64,000 bases of DNA from Phallus indusiatus. Lineage: Eukaryota; Basidiomycota; Agaricomycetes; Phallales; Phallaceae. The notes under the pieces were generated by a model. It was not told where the DNA came from, did no database searches, and worked only from the letters and a program-made list of their open reading frames with translations. The DNA lies in assembly GCA_027605045.1 (NCBI GenBank), contig JAQFWX010000013.1:558001-622000 (forward strand). Direction: 5' to 3'. Shown one piece after another: positions 11,485 through 24,857 of the stretch; within the stretch, counting starts at the first letter, position 1, and each line of letters opens with the position of its first letter. The position numbers and the translations under genes were made by a program.

Positions 11485-14400
11485 ATGAAGATACAAGCCA
11501 GGTCATCTAAGAAAATATCTACATTGGTCAGTAGCATATGTCTATATCAGTTGCTTTTCGTTTGATTAATGGCTGCTGCTATAGCCTGCGGAGACGAGCT
11601 CATTTATAACGAATATTCTGGACACCCCTACCGAACGTCTTTCGGATATTTTGGGTCCTATTGATGTTTGGAAATGGGCTCGCTCTGATCTTCACTGTTG
11701 GATCAAAGTATTGAACAAACTCGACTCCGCCCTGGAGGAAGTCATTCGTGAATATGACATCGATAAACACCAGGCCAAAGAATTTACACCTCATGCAAAA
11801 AAGCTTGTCTGCAGTATTTTGACATTCGAAAGACTGTTGTTAGAAAACTCCACCAACAGGAAGCTTTTTAACTCTTATGACGTAAGGTTCCTTCGATGTT
11901 ATTATCTTGAAATCCATTTTAACAATTCTTGTCTTAGAGATTAAGCAGCTTTCTTCTCACTTCCGATTTGGATGTTCTAGTTGCAAATCTCCTGTTATTA
12001 CTTCGTCCTGCACAGCAATACTCCGCTCAAGCGTCGGTCTCTCACACTCTCAATGTATCTGTTCCACGCCTTCAGGCATTAACCAAAAGATGGCCAAACA
12101 TTCAGGAGTATGGCCTAGAGTTCGTTGATATGGCAAGTGAAAAGAAAGTTGCCGAAGTCGAGAGTCTTCCTCCCGAGGCCAGCGAAATTAAATTTACCTT
12201 TTATCGAAAACCGACTACTACGGAAAAGCAAAACACAGAAGGTGATTTGATTGACACGCAACAAAAGAAAGTGACTCCAGTTGTGGTTCACCTTGGACCA
12301 TTAGCTCATTCGTCCAAAACGCCTATGGAAACGCTTACTGAGACTGTTGAATCGTATGGGATTCCGAGTGACGAGAAGTTCGAGCTGCTTTGTAGAATCA
12401 GGGTTGCAAAGGCGTTGAGCAAGGGAAAATACGAAGAACGTGTTAAGCTCGTGCTTATACGTCTTCTGGCTATAGCTATAGTCTGTTGGTAACGTCTCCT
12501 ATTTTGCTATTAGCTGTTTCTGACATGAAGTATTAAGCTCTTACCCAATCTGAAACCTTCTCACAATCATCGATCTTTGTATACGAACCTGATCTTGTTA
12601 TGCAACTGGCGGAATTCCTATATCTTGATCGCGGAATCCCAACTCAAGTTCAGACAGCCGCTTTGACCGCGTTGGATGGAATAGGTCGAATTCGTGGCAA
12701 GATTCAAGAGATCTTGACTGCTGTCAACGCCGGGGTCAATCACGGAATTCTAATGTCTTTACTTAGAAGAACAGTAACAGACATTGCAAATCCTGACTCG
12801 ACCTTACCGAATATGCTTCTCGAGACACTACTCTCGTTTGTCACATTTGTAGCTACGCACGCGGCTGGGGGAAATATGGTCGTTGGGGCAGGGTTAATTC
12901 CAATGCTCGTTCAGCTAATCGAGAATAAAATACCCAGTCGCTTACCAATTGTATCAAAAGCCATGCAATTGGTGGATAATGTTGTGTACGGATTTCCAAA
13001 TGCTTTCCAGCTATTCTGCAACGCCCAAGGGGTTCAAGCCGTTGTTCACAGGATTGAGGTTTGTTGCCATTGTGCGCACCAAACTTAGCTAATATGGCTC
13101 GTGATACAGGTTGAAGTGGAATTCGATATAGCCAAGAACGGCAAAACAGGTATGTAGTGCAAGGTCAAGTCGAGACGGAATGAAGAGCTTTCCTAGGGCA
13201 CATCTCATTTTCCCGGGCTAATGTTTTGAAACATACCTTCAGAAGTCTTCATCGTATGATGCAGACGTCAGGGACGTCCGAAGGGCTTCGTGGACTTATT
13301 GACACGTCTATCATCAAGAGCATCAAGAAGATTATTGAACATCGCTCGCTTTTTGGATTATCCGTCCTACCGATTGGTATGTATCACATTGCTTGTCTAT
13401 GATATGTGTTCTAAGTCCTCTCCTAGCCATTCACGTTATGTCTACCTTTGTCCACAACGAACCCACGTCATTGGCAATTTTGCAAGAGGCAAAGTTGCCA
13501 GAGGTATTTTACGACGCTATAGAAGAAAGTATTGAACCATCCATAGAGGTGTGTACTCTGTTCTCTCCATTTTATATCGTAAATTGTCAAAAAAATCAGG
13601 TTATTCAAGCGGTCATCAACGCAATTGGTGCTTTGTGCCTTAATCAAGCTGGGCAAGAACAACTGGAAGCCCATCCGCGCATTATTCCCAGTGTATTTTC
13701 CATTTTTACCTCTGAGAGACATGCCAGAGTTCTCTCTGAGAAGGAGAATGCCGTCGTCGTAGGAAGTGCCATTGACGAGCTCATTCGTCATCATCCTTCC
13801 CTGAAGGAGTCTGTATTTGCGGCGATTACATCTGTGTTTCGACGGATTGAAGAATTAGGAAGCTCTTTTTCAGAAGAGAAGGGCACTGAAAGCTATTACA
13901 GACTGGTCATTACTGCTAATCTACCTCCGCAAGATATCTCAATGGAGGCTGCTGAACCAGTTTCTACCTCCGAAGTTAACGAAAGCGAGACCGAGGCAGG
14001 TAAACCGGATATCATAGAGAATTCCATTGTGCTATACATCGATGTTGTGTGTCGAGTAAGTAACTGTTTGCTTACGTTTCCCCCGTGAGTACTGAACGAC
14101 CTTTAATAGTTTCTAGAGGGCCTATTCCAATATTCTCAGCATTGTCGCGATTTCATGCAAAATACGGAAGGGCTCGACAGCCTATGCAAGCTAGTGACTC
14201 TTTCAAGTGTTCCCTATAACTATGCTAGTACACCGGCCTCCGATGCTCTCATTCAAGTCATGAGAATGATGGCTGAATTTGCGCCTTCCCAAACCACAAG
14301 TCGCCTCATTAACGAAGTTAGGCTATCCCTTGACGACACGCGTGAATTTTGGGAAAACTTTGATGGTGACTCGAAACTGCTTCGTTTTGTTGAAATATCC

Positions 14401-17400
14401 AGTACGTCTTATGCACTTCACTTTTCCACAAGCAAAACGTGTTGACGTACTTAGCTGAGGAGGATCTCACGGAAGCAAATAAGGTTTTTCAAAAACTGAC
14501 TACATTGTATAATCGCATAACGTTGCTTGCGGATTTATTTTCCACAACAATGTTCGGACACAATCGACCCGGTTCTTTGCTGCCTGGCTTTACAGGCACT
14601 GATGCATCCAAAATTTTACCTGAATTAGGTGCCTTGCATCGTGCATGTATATGGGAAAACATCGCCCTTAAAGGTTCTTTGGCGGCAAATAATACCTTTT
14701 CCAGTCAGAATCCGTCAACCCAGATGGATCCTTCTATCCCTTCCACTGTTCAGGCCAACGCGGTACTTAATGAACCGGATACTTTATCGGCCCTACCGGG
14801 TTTAACGTCTAACCTTGAGGGGAGAAGAAATGCAAAGGATTCGTCGAAGAAAGAATCCCCACAGGAACGGAATTCTAGGGCTTTGAAGTATATCGCAACC
14901 CAAATCCCGACATCTCTTACTCCATTCTTTCAAGGTAAGTATTGCAGTAACTATACAAACAATTTCATTAATATGTTCAATCAAGCCGTGGTTAAATTAC
15001 CAACATTGTATAGCCGTCGCAATTCAGACGCTATACAAAGGAATCAGGCAATGAACGTCACGGGATATATTGCAGATGTTGCACTGCGACACTTTCAAGT
15101 CAAAGGATCAGGTATGCAATGCGATTAATCATTCATGTTAAGAAAATTACTCAAGAGCATAGATGATATACTTGCGTCATATGCTTATTGGACCGTCATG
15201 ATGGGCCTCGTAACTGTTCTGTTATTCGAAGGTAGCGTTGTGTAATGTGTAATATAACCATTCATCCATCTCATCTCAAATTTATAGAGCGTACTTCAGG
15301 GAATAATCTTCATACTATTCTCCTTGTGCTACTTAAGCAAAATGGGGGGATTGATGCTATGCTCCAGATTTGCAGACATTACGTGTCTTCAATCCAGCGT
15401 GTCATTGCAATAAAAGAGTCGAATCGGAGCGACTTCGAAAAACAGGAACTAATTCATGTGTTCGGTGGACTCAAAGTGGCACTTCATCTGTTCCACTTCT
15501 TAGTCTCTTCAAAGCCGCTTTTGAACTCACCTCAAACGGCCTTACTTATCGATAAGGATCGAAACCCCACCGACGCCGGCTATTTTGAACCTCATGACTT
15601 TCTTGTCAAATTACGGCTAGCAATTTTACCGTTCATCCGCGAGTTGTGGGATGCACCCTGGCTAATTCAAGCCCCACTTAGCGTATGTAAGTCGGTAGTC
15701 CAAAGTATGCTAGTTCTCATGGGGGGAGACAATGAAGAGTCAAAAGGAGAGCCCGGAGTGGAACAAACTACCGCTACGACTAGTTCTGGGATAGCCGGGA
15801 TCAGTATTCTTCAAAGGCATTTGAATGCTGATGAAAATGGAATCAGTCAGCTTTGCGATATGGGTTTTCCACGTTCTGCAGCTGAGCGTGCACTCGTTCG
15901 GATGCGGAATAATGTTGCAGCAGCAGCAGAATTCCTATTAGCACAACCATTTCCTGGTCAGCCGGATCCTGAGCCTGAAACTGCGTCTGGAGGCTCTATC
16001 GATGAAGAGGCTATACCAGGAGATACGACTGGAGGCAGTGAGGAACATATCGATACTTCATTCACAGAAGGAGGTAAAAGTTCCAAAGTTGTTGAAGAAA
16101 TCAAGACTCCCGAAGAATGGCGAGAGGATTTGAACAAGGCCAGAGAACCAATCAAAGAGAGTGTTGGTCGTTGTGCATTGCAATTGCTAGATGAACACCC
16201 ATCCTTGATATTTGATATCAAAGGAGCTTTCGTTGGTTCTATGGAAGGATATTCCGGTCTAACACTACCCCTCATCATCCAGGATATCGCACAATTCTCT
16301 CCTGGTGCCTATGACGTACATAAGCAACCTCTAGCTATTCGATGTCGATTATTGGCCATTATCTTGAGTGAAATAGGCTCATTCGGGTCGCGTCTCCCGT
16401 TAACAGCGCCCAAAGAATTAATGGATGTCTTGATTGCACTCCTGCTGGCTCATCCTGAGCAGAGCATTACCGAAAATACCTCTCCGAGTTGGTTAAGTCC
16501 ACTACTACTGGTGATTGAACTACTATTAGTTAGTGGGGACGAACCTATCTCGGCGACCCTACCGCAAGAAAACGAAGAGGTCCTCCCGCAACCCGTCAGC
16601 AACGAACCTTCATACTCTACAGCTCGTCGACAAGTCTTCCATTTCTGTTTGAAGATACTTCCTAATTTGAAACTCCTTCATGAAGAATTGATATCTGTGT
16701 TACGTCTGCTAGTATATCTCACTCGTGACCACGAGATGGCACGAGAACTTGTCAAACTCAACGGCATCCCTTTAGTATTGGATCGGTTCAAATCGATACC
16801 TAAGGACGTCAACGGTTGCCAGATATATGTTGCCTTAATATGCAGGCATGTTATGGAAGATCGGGTGGCTGTAGAGTCTGTTATGAAGCAAGAGATTAAG
16901 CGTTGGTTTTCTCAACCTCGCACAAAGATCACGGACGTTCCCAACTTCATACGTGGTACTGGAAGCATCGCGTTGCGAGATCCAAAAATCTTCATAGGAA
17001 TCACGGAATCTCTATGCGAATTAGTAACAGTACACCCATCGGTTCATCATATAACTCTCAAATCTTCTTTGGCCAATGAATCGCGGAAGACATACGGCGC
17101 GAGTAACGAAACAATGCTGGTGGATGAACCGCAAGCCCTGACCCTCTCCGAAGATGCGTCGGAGTCTATGTTACATCATTTCGCTACAGAACTCCTCCGT
17201 GTCGGAAAATCAGCGGTGGCCGCATCGTATGACAGTGGCGCCGACGAGAATAAGCATCCAAATTCTGGACCAGCGGATATAAGTACAACAGAAAACGAGT
17301 CACGTCTCAACTATTCTTTTGCTTGTTTCTTGATGCAGTGCCTAACGGAACTTTTGTTTTCGTATAATACTTGCAAAGTGGCGTTTCTGGCGTACAATAA

Positions 17401-20400
17401 GAAGAAAAATTCGACGCCAGCAAAGGATACCGCTTCCAAACAACGACTGACGGTTCTAAACTTCATGCTCACAGAACTCGTATCATTCGGCGGACTGGGT
17501 AATATGACATCTGCAAGCAGCAAACGTCGAGCGATGCTATGTAATTGGGCCATGTGTGTAATCGCTGCTTTATGTGTCCAAACCAACGATGGTAGAGACA
17601 GCAAAGAACTTCCCCCCGAATTAATCAATATTCGTCGGCTAGTTATCGACGCTCTCAGCCGCGCAATTCGGGACCCCTTAACTACCGAGACAGTTGATGA
17701 GCGTTATGGTCGACTGCTAGCATTAGTGGATTTAACGCATCGACTGCTTTCGGCTAAGGCAGGACTAGGTACTACGAAACCCTCAGATGATACTCCAGTT
17801 CATATAGCCAAACTTATGCTGGAGAAAAATTTTGTGGCGATACTCACAGGCGCTCTTGCTGAAGTCGATCTAAATTACCCTAACGTCCGAGGGCTAGTTA
17901 CAGCCATACTTCGACCGATAGAAATTTTGTAAGTTTGTCCATTATTATAAGCGCGCTGTTCATTAATTAATTCAAAAGGTCAAAAACTGCTATAAAAATG
18001 GGGCGAGTTAATGACAAGGGCAAAGAGAAACAAGAAGCTACTCTTGATCATATGGAATCTGACTCCTCGTCCGAAGAAGGGATCGCAGAGGACGGGCGAG
18101 AAGAAACACCGGATCTATACAGGAATTCGGCCCTGGGAATGTGAGTTACATCCTATGTTTCTATTGTAGTTACCTCATTAATTCCCTTTTAGTTATGGTG
18201 GGGTGTGTAGAGTTCCTTTTCCTTTTTACCTTAGAGAAGCTAAATTGAATGTAGGAAATGGATGATGGTAATAATTACGAGTCAGATGATGAGATGGATG
18301 AGGATGAAGATGGAGTTGCGGATGAGATGGAGTATGGTGAAGAAAATGGGTCGGACAGCGAGAATACATCAACCGATTCCGACGATGTTGCTCCTGACGA
18401 TGAGCTGGATGTTGAACCTCATAGTTCTGACGATGAAGGTTGGAACGACCAAGATGAGGAAAACGATGGGGCTGAAGACGATGACGACGACGACGAAAGC
18501 CAGGATGAAGAAGACGGTGATGGTTTAAATATTGTTACAGGCGACCAGGAAATCGCCTGGCAGGTAGAAGTCGGTAATATTTCACATTACTTGAAAGGAT
18601 TTCTCAAAGTTCTTTGATAGGACATTGCAGCCACAGGTAACGGAATTGATCACATTCAGCCAAATGAATTAGATGAGGAAGAGGCTATTGAAGGTATATT
18701 TTGTCACGTATGATCAAGAAAACTGTTTATCAAACCTTTTAGGTATCCCTATGATGGCACCAGAGGAGATTGAAGAAGTTGTCTCCGAAGACGAAGAGTG
18801 AGATGCCGTTTTTCTTTCACTTGCGGTCATCGTATCTCATGCAAAATTAGACTTGTGGAGGACATTGGACTCTTGGAACATACTGATTTCATTCCTTCTG
18901 ACGGAGAAGATGCCATGGGTCTTTGGTTTGGAGATCTAAGCCGTGACGTAAACCATCAGTTTTTTACTAATCCTACGATTGCTGGACGCCGCCGTCGAAC
19001 TGGTAACTTTCTGATACTTTCTTTGCTTTTTCCTGTGACTCTAAAATTCCACCATCAGCTAATGTCGCGGGCGATTTTGCTATCTTCGGAACAAGACATA
19101 ACGTCAACAGCAGAGAGGATAATTTGCTTCATCCTTTATTATCTGACCCCGCAGCGTCTGGATCCACGTCTCATTCTCTTGTTCGCGGCGGCCACCGACG
19201 CAACAGTCGTAGTAATCAGGGGATGGGCGCGTATACAGACATCTTACATACGATTGAAGATCTTGTCAGCGGGGGTGCCTTACAACTCTTTCAGCAGCTG
19301 ATGAATAGCGGGCGCAACACCGGTGCTGGGGAGTTGCAGATTGATCTTACTCCCATAAATGCACACCTTGTTCCAAGTTTGGACCGATCCAATATGCCCA
19401 ACCCCGCGTGGAGGGAGAACGGGTTCTCAACTAGAACTGATCGGAATCCTCGAGTCGAAACGCGTAACGACATCGCTGACTTTACACCCCTTCCTACCAT
19501 CCAACGCTGGCTTGACGAGGCTCGAATGATTCACGGAAAATTCATATCAGAACGGACGAATAAAATATGTAATCACGTGACTTTGGCACTTCTTCCACCC
19601 GTCATAGCAGCAGCCAAAGAAGCAAGAGCCAAATCGGAAAGTGAGGAACGTTCCCGCGAAGCGAATACTATAACGCAAAATCAAGAATCGGCCGACGAGC
19701 AAGACGCCCCAGATAACGAGGACTCCCATTCTGGTAGTGAAGATGATATTTCGGATGATGGCGCTGAACAGCTCGGTCGACCTGAAAACGATCGTGACGC
19801 CATTATGGAAGATGTCAACAACAATGTCTTAGCTGCAAGTAATGTGGAGATGCAGGACATTGCATTGCAGAGTACCGGAAACAATAATGTTGTCACTAAT
19901 GATGAAAGTCCATCCCCAATTTCCGCTTCCGCTCCTGAACTCCTACCAGAACAGGGTGTTTCAGCGCCTTCTGCTTCAACATCTGCCCGAGTAACCGTCT
20001 TGATTAACGGTAATCCCGTAGATATCACGGATACAGGTATCGACCCCACGTTCCTGGAGGCATTACCCGATGATATGAGAGAAGAAGTCCTGAATCAACA
20101 CTTCCGCGAACGGCGGACCGCTATGCAAGAACGACAGGTTGATTCTCAGATCAGTCCGGAATTCCTAGACGCTCTTCCTTCCGAACTTCGAGCAGAAATA
20201 TTACAGCAGGAGCTAAACGAACATCGTGATCGAGGGCCCGCACAAGCCACGACTGTGGGCCCTTCAGATATTGATACAGCAAGTTTCATTGCCAGTCTGG
20301 ATCCCCAGCTACGCCATGTTGTTCTCATGGACCAGGAGGATGTTTTTCTACAAACCCTTCCATCTTATCTCATTGCTGAAGCCAATGTCTATCGAGAAAA

Positions 20401-23400
20401 CGCAGGTCGTCGACTAACTTCGCCCCCAGCAGTTTCTTCTCTGATAAATCAAGGACCGGCTGCGGAAGTCGTCAAGAAGTCTTCTGTACCTCGAGACTCG
20501 ATCCAGCTACTTGATAAAAATGGCTTGACTACATTAATCCGGCTACTTTTTTACCCTCAGCTACCAAGAAAGAATCTGCTGCTTAAGATATTTGGACATC
20601 TATGCGAAAATACCAAAACTCGAGGGGAGTTACTGAACCTGTTGCTTAACATTCTTCACGACGGTACCGGCGATGTCGCGGCAGTCGATAAAAGCTTTTC
20701 TCAATTGTCATTTAGGAACCGTGCGCAGTCTCAAGTGACACCAAAAAGTTCTTCAAAGTCAAAGCTTGCTGCGATCGAAACTCCAGCAACATGGCAGATC
20801 ACTAATGAGAATGCTCCTAATTTAGTGGTTCAGCGAGCCTTAGAAGCGCTAACTTATATCGTATCTGCCAACGATCTAGCTTCCAAGTTCTTCCTAACAG
20901 AACAAGAGGTTCCCTTGAATTTCAAACGAACTTCAACTAAAAAGGGAAAAGGGAAGGAAAAGCAGCAGCCCCAAACACATTATCCGGTCGTTTCTCTACT
21001 GGCTTTGTTGGAGCCTCAGACGCTACTTAGGATTCCCACGACGATGGATTCTCTGGCATCATTACTATCCACAATTACACGACCACTGGCTACTCTGAAA
21101 GACGTCGAGAAGAAGGAACAGATGGAAAAGACGGATGGTGGAGGAGATAATCCAAGGCTTTCGCACGATGATCCTTTATCGAATGTTTCATTAAATGACC
21201 GGCCGCCCCAGCTATCACCGGAAGTTGTTCAGAGTTCTGGGGAGGTCGCGCCTCAAGGTAATTGAATGAGTATTGACTGTATCTATATAAGTATAACCAA
21301 ATCCCCATCTAGATGTCGCCAAGGTAGACCAACCCGAGATCAAAGATACGCAAAAGATCTTCACTCTAAAACCACCCGTCGTTCCAGCCGCCTCTCTGCG
21401 ATTAATCGTGAATATACTGACTGTCGGGGAATGTTCCGGGCGCACTTTCCAGGCGACGTTAGCTTTGATTCAACATCTGTCACATCTTCCTGACTCTCGA
21501 GACACTATTGCTTCGGAATTACGCTCAAGAGCTCAAGAGCTGGGTATCAGTATTCACAACGATCTTGATGCTTTACATGATGTCCTTCAAAAAGATAGTA
21601 CCGGAGAAGATATCCCGGTCACTATTGCCGCCAAATTCTCACCTGCTTCTTCTGATCAAGCTAAACTTCTACGTATATTGAAGACGATCGATTACATGTA
21701 TTCTTCAAAAGTGACAAGTGTGGTGTCGCAGCCATCTTCCGCAGCAGAGATGCAAACACCTGACGAGGAGAAAGTGCATGCAATCTACGAGTCCTTCCGC
21801 TTTTCTCCCCTTTGGAGAAGACTGGGCGACTGCCTGGCGGTTATTGAAGAGAAATCCGACGTGGAGCACATGGCTACCGTACTTCTTCCGCTAATCGAAT
21901 CACTAATGGTAGTCTGCAAACACGTAGGTTCCAAAGCGTCGACCTCGACACGTAATCATCGTGCTTCTGCGTCTCCTAGACCGTCCAACTCTGCGCGCGA
22001 CACAATGGAAGACCTGTTTATATCTTTTACCGATGCTCATCGTAAGGTTTTGAATTTGATGGTTCGTAACAATCCTTCTCTCATGAGTGGGTCTTTTGCC
22101 CTGTTGGTTCAAAACCCCCGTGTCTTGGACTTCGACAACAAGCGTAATTACTTCTATCAACAATTGCGCCGTAGACCTCATAGCAGAGAGCACCACGGAA
22201 CCTTGCAGTTAAACGTTCGACGTCCACGCGTTTTTGAAGATAGCTTCCACCATCTTCAACGCAAGACTGGGGAGCAGATCAAATATGGGAAGCTCAGTGT
22301 TCGGTTCTATGAAGAAGAAGGTGTCGACGCCGGAGGTGTCACCAGAGAATGGTTCCAGATCCTCGCCCGTCAAATGTTCGATCCAAATTATGCGTTGTTC
22401 CAACCGTGTGCAGCCGACAAACTTACCTATCAACCTAATCGGGCGTCGTGGGTTAATCCCGAGCATCTATCATTTTTCAAATTTGTCGGACGTATCATTG
22501 GTAAAGCCATATTCGATAACAGGCTACTAGAAGCCTATTTTGCCCGATCACTATATCGGCAATTACTTGGTAAACCAGTGGACTATAGGGATGTGGAGTG
22601 GGTGGATCCGGAATACTACAATAGTTTGGTTTGGATTTTAGAAAATGATCCGACACCTCTTGAACTCACATTCTCGACGGAGGCGGATGAGGTAAGTTCC
22701 AGCGTTTGTCTATGTTTTGCGAAGGACACTTAATTCTAAACAGTTCGGAGTAACTCATCTGGTCGAATTGAAGGAAAATGGCGCAAACATTCCAGTTACG
22801 CAAGAAAACAAGCGAGAATTTGTGCAGCTTTCTGCTCACTATCGACTAACGAAATCGATCAAAGACCAAATTGACGCCCTTTTGGGTGGTTTTTATGATA
22901 TCATTCCCAGAGACCTCATTTCAATCGTAGGCGCCTAGCTCGCAATTAACTTCTTCTTCTTACTCTTTGTCTAGTTTAATGAGCAGGAGCTTGAGCTTCT
23001 TATCTCTGGTACACCAGATATAGATATCGATGAGTGGCGAGCTGCCACAGAGTATAGCGGGTACACAGGTTCAGACCCAGTAATTGTTTGGTGGTGGAGA
23101 GCTTTAAAATCGTTCAATCGAGACGAACGAGCCAAAGTTTTGAGTTTTGCTACAGGTATAATCGCATTTTCGGATTCTTTAATCATTAGCTCATTTGACC
23201 CAGGTACTTCTCGCGTCCCTCTTGGCGGGTTTGGGGAGCTACAGGTTCGCTTCTTTCGCTAAGTTCGTGTTTCTATGAAATATTGATGACATAACTAGGG
23301 CGTTCAGGGCGTTCAACGCTTCTCAATACACAAAGCATATGGTGAACCTAATCGTTTACCACAAGCCCATACATGTATGTTTGTCCACTATTATGTTTTC

Positions 23401-23597
23401 CAATTATTACTCAGATCTGTGACTTTTTCTTCTCTAGGTTTCAATCAAAGTAAGTAGCCATGACCTTCGTTGCTTCACAGATTGATTAATTGCGTATGAT
23501 TTTAGTCGATCTTCCTCAATACTCCTCCTATGAGATGCTCAGACAACAGTTACTTCTTGCTATCAACGAAGGAGGCGAAGGCTTTGGCTTTGCATGA
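11485..23597 (+). CDS. HECT-type E3 ubiquitin ligase, TOM1/HUWE1-like
   Basis: This is a giant multi-exon gene encoding roughly 3,500 residues. The start is MKIQARSSKKIST spliced to PAETSSFITNILDTP, leading to INVWKW-like IDVWKWARSDLHCWIKVLN. The DUF908/DUF913 armadillo-like region spans about 11.9-14.5 kb. A UBA domain (QLCDMGFPRSAAERALV) lies near 15.85 kb, a strongly acidic stretch at 18.26-18.55 kb and ubiquitin-binding UBM/DUF4414 repeats (IDPTFLEALPDDMREEVL and SPEFLDALPSELRAEIL) near 20.05-20.21 kb. The HECT domain follows from about 22.2 kb (VRFYEEEGVDAGGVTREWF). The catalytic cysteine is in QAHTCFNQIDLP and the C-terminus is EGFGFA. TOM1/HUWE1 ligases ubiquitinate excess histones and ribosomal proteins and act in mRNA export and stress responses. 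The Cys codon is split by an intron and followed by a 12-nt exon (23438-23449). No break was seen. Confidence 0.93.
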
Positions 23598-24455
23598 CAA
23601 AAATTTCTCGTGCATATACTTCATAATTAAACTCAACACCGTAATAATAGCATCTTGACATTTGTAAAAGTATCATCTGCAACTTTACTCTGATTAGCCG
23701 TAAATACAAAAAAGATTCGCTTTCATTAAAATTTAATTTGCGGATATTTTGAGATATTTTCTCCTCACTACGCCAACAAAAACACTTCCATGTGGACGAA
23801 AGACATACAACCGAGATTGCTCAACCCTTTTTGCCGGAGAGGTTGCAATCACAACACTGTGCCCTCGCAAAAAAAAGATGATGGATCTCGCTTTCCAAAC
23901 CCTTGCGCTATCCGAGTAATTCCCCCGAATAGAGGACAGAATTTCCCAACCTTTGTGTTTTCTTAATTCTTCGCGCCTGAGAAGGATCTTTACACATGAA
24001 ACGATATTATTTGTGGCGATACTGAACCTTGTCAGTCAGATTAATAGAGAAAGGCTTTCACAAATCACGACGGCGTAAGTGGATTTTCGTGCCAAGTTCT
24101 TTGGAATTTCCTGGGAAATTAAAGATAGATTTCCCAGAACAACAACAAACGGCAGGGCGAGACCCCTTAATGTTAACCTCGGCAGAGGTCCTTTTGATAG
24201 TGAGGTAGTGAACTTACGCTTAGATCCGCTAACAGTTCTTCTTTTCTTCGATCTTCCCTCTCCGTCTATTCCCTCTTCCTTGTCCGACCCCCAAGAATTG
24301 GAATGCTTATGATCTCATCTCATGAAACTAAGTGCCAAAGCGAGAATGTGCCGCAAATAACCATTTAAGCCTTTTTAGCTTCCATATGAATTTTTCAACC
24401 GTCGGATTTGATGGTGTGAATGTGAAAAACAGCAGTTCTAAGCAGGTCGAACGCA
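23598..24455. other. Intergenic region after the HECT ligase gene
   Basis: About 860 bp with no supported gene. The first 150 bp are AT-rich and probably hold the 3' end of the ligase transcript. The only frame over 70 codons (24079-24312) shows no domain or signal and its start is not an ATG. The right end merges into the promoter of the secreted-peptide candidate. Confidence 0.5.
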
Positions 24456-24462
24456 TATAAAA
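24456..24462 (+). promoter_or_regulatory. TATA box for the secreted-peptide candidate
   Basis: TATAAAA at 24456-24462 is followed by a C/T-rich leader (around 24490-24560) and an ATG at 24581. This spacing is usual for a strongly expressed fungal gene. A TATA box this clear is uncommon upstream of other genes in the window. Confidence 0.55.
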
Positions 24463-24580
24463 TGGAGCTCGTTTCACGTCCTTGTACACCATCAAATAAA
24501 ACACCCTCTCTCACTCGCATATTTCCTACTTGCTCTACTCCGTATAGCCCTTCCTCGCTTTTTTTAACACAGTAAAAGAC

Positions 24581-24857
24581 ATGCAAGCTCCTTCCTTCAT
24601 CCTATCCGCCTTCGTCTTCGTCTTGTTGTCCTGCGGGATGCAAGTATCACTGGGCTCGCCATTGGCTGGTGAATTCCTCTGTCTCACCTGTTCGTTATGA
24701 CAGTGTTTCTGACGACATTCTCAAGCGAACCTTGTTGCTCCCCGTGAACCGATGCCTGTGAGTAAATCTTTTGCCAATTCTGAGGTGTATCAAAGAAGCC
24801 TAACGGTTTACCCAGTCCGCGGATTGTGGCGTCGTCGGCTCCATGTCGTGCAATTGA
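24581..24857 (+). CDS. Candidate small secreted peptide, 53 residues
   Basis: The ATG at 24581 opens a clear signal peptide: MQAPSFILSAFVFVLLSCGM, then QVSLGSPLA. The best splicing is exon 1 24581-24668, exon 2 24726-24757 and exon 3 24816-24857, with introns of 57 and 58 bp. This gives ANLVAPREPMPSADCGVV and an end GSMSCN. The mature part would be about 25 residues with two cysteines. I recognise no family. An alternative acceptor in intron 1 would make the intron 35 bp and bring an early stop, so it was set aside. The TATA box and pyrimidine leader support expression. The signal peptide is seen directly; the function and exact exons are inference. Confidence 0.5.

Noticed and set aside
18262..18528. 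A Met-rich 88-codon frame in the HECT ligase gene
   Set aside because: It is the offset frame of the acidic Asp/Glu-rich segment (GAT/GAG repeats read as ATG/ATG), a common shadow of such stretches.
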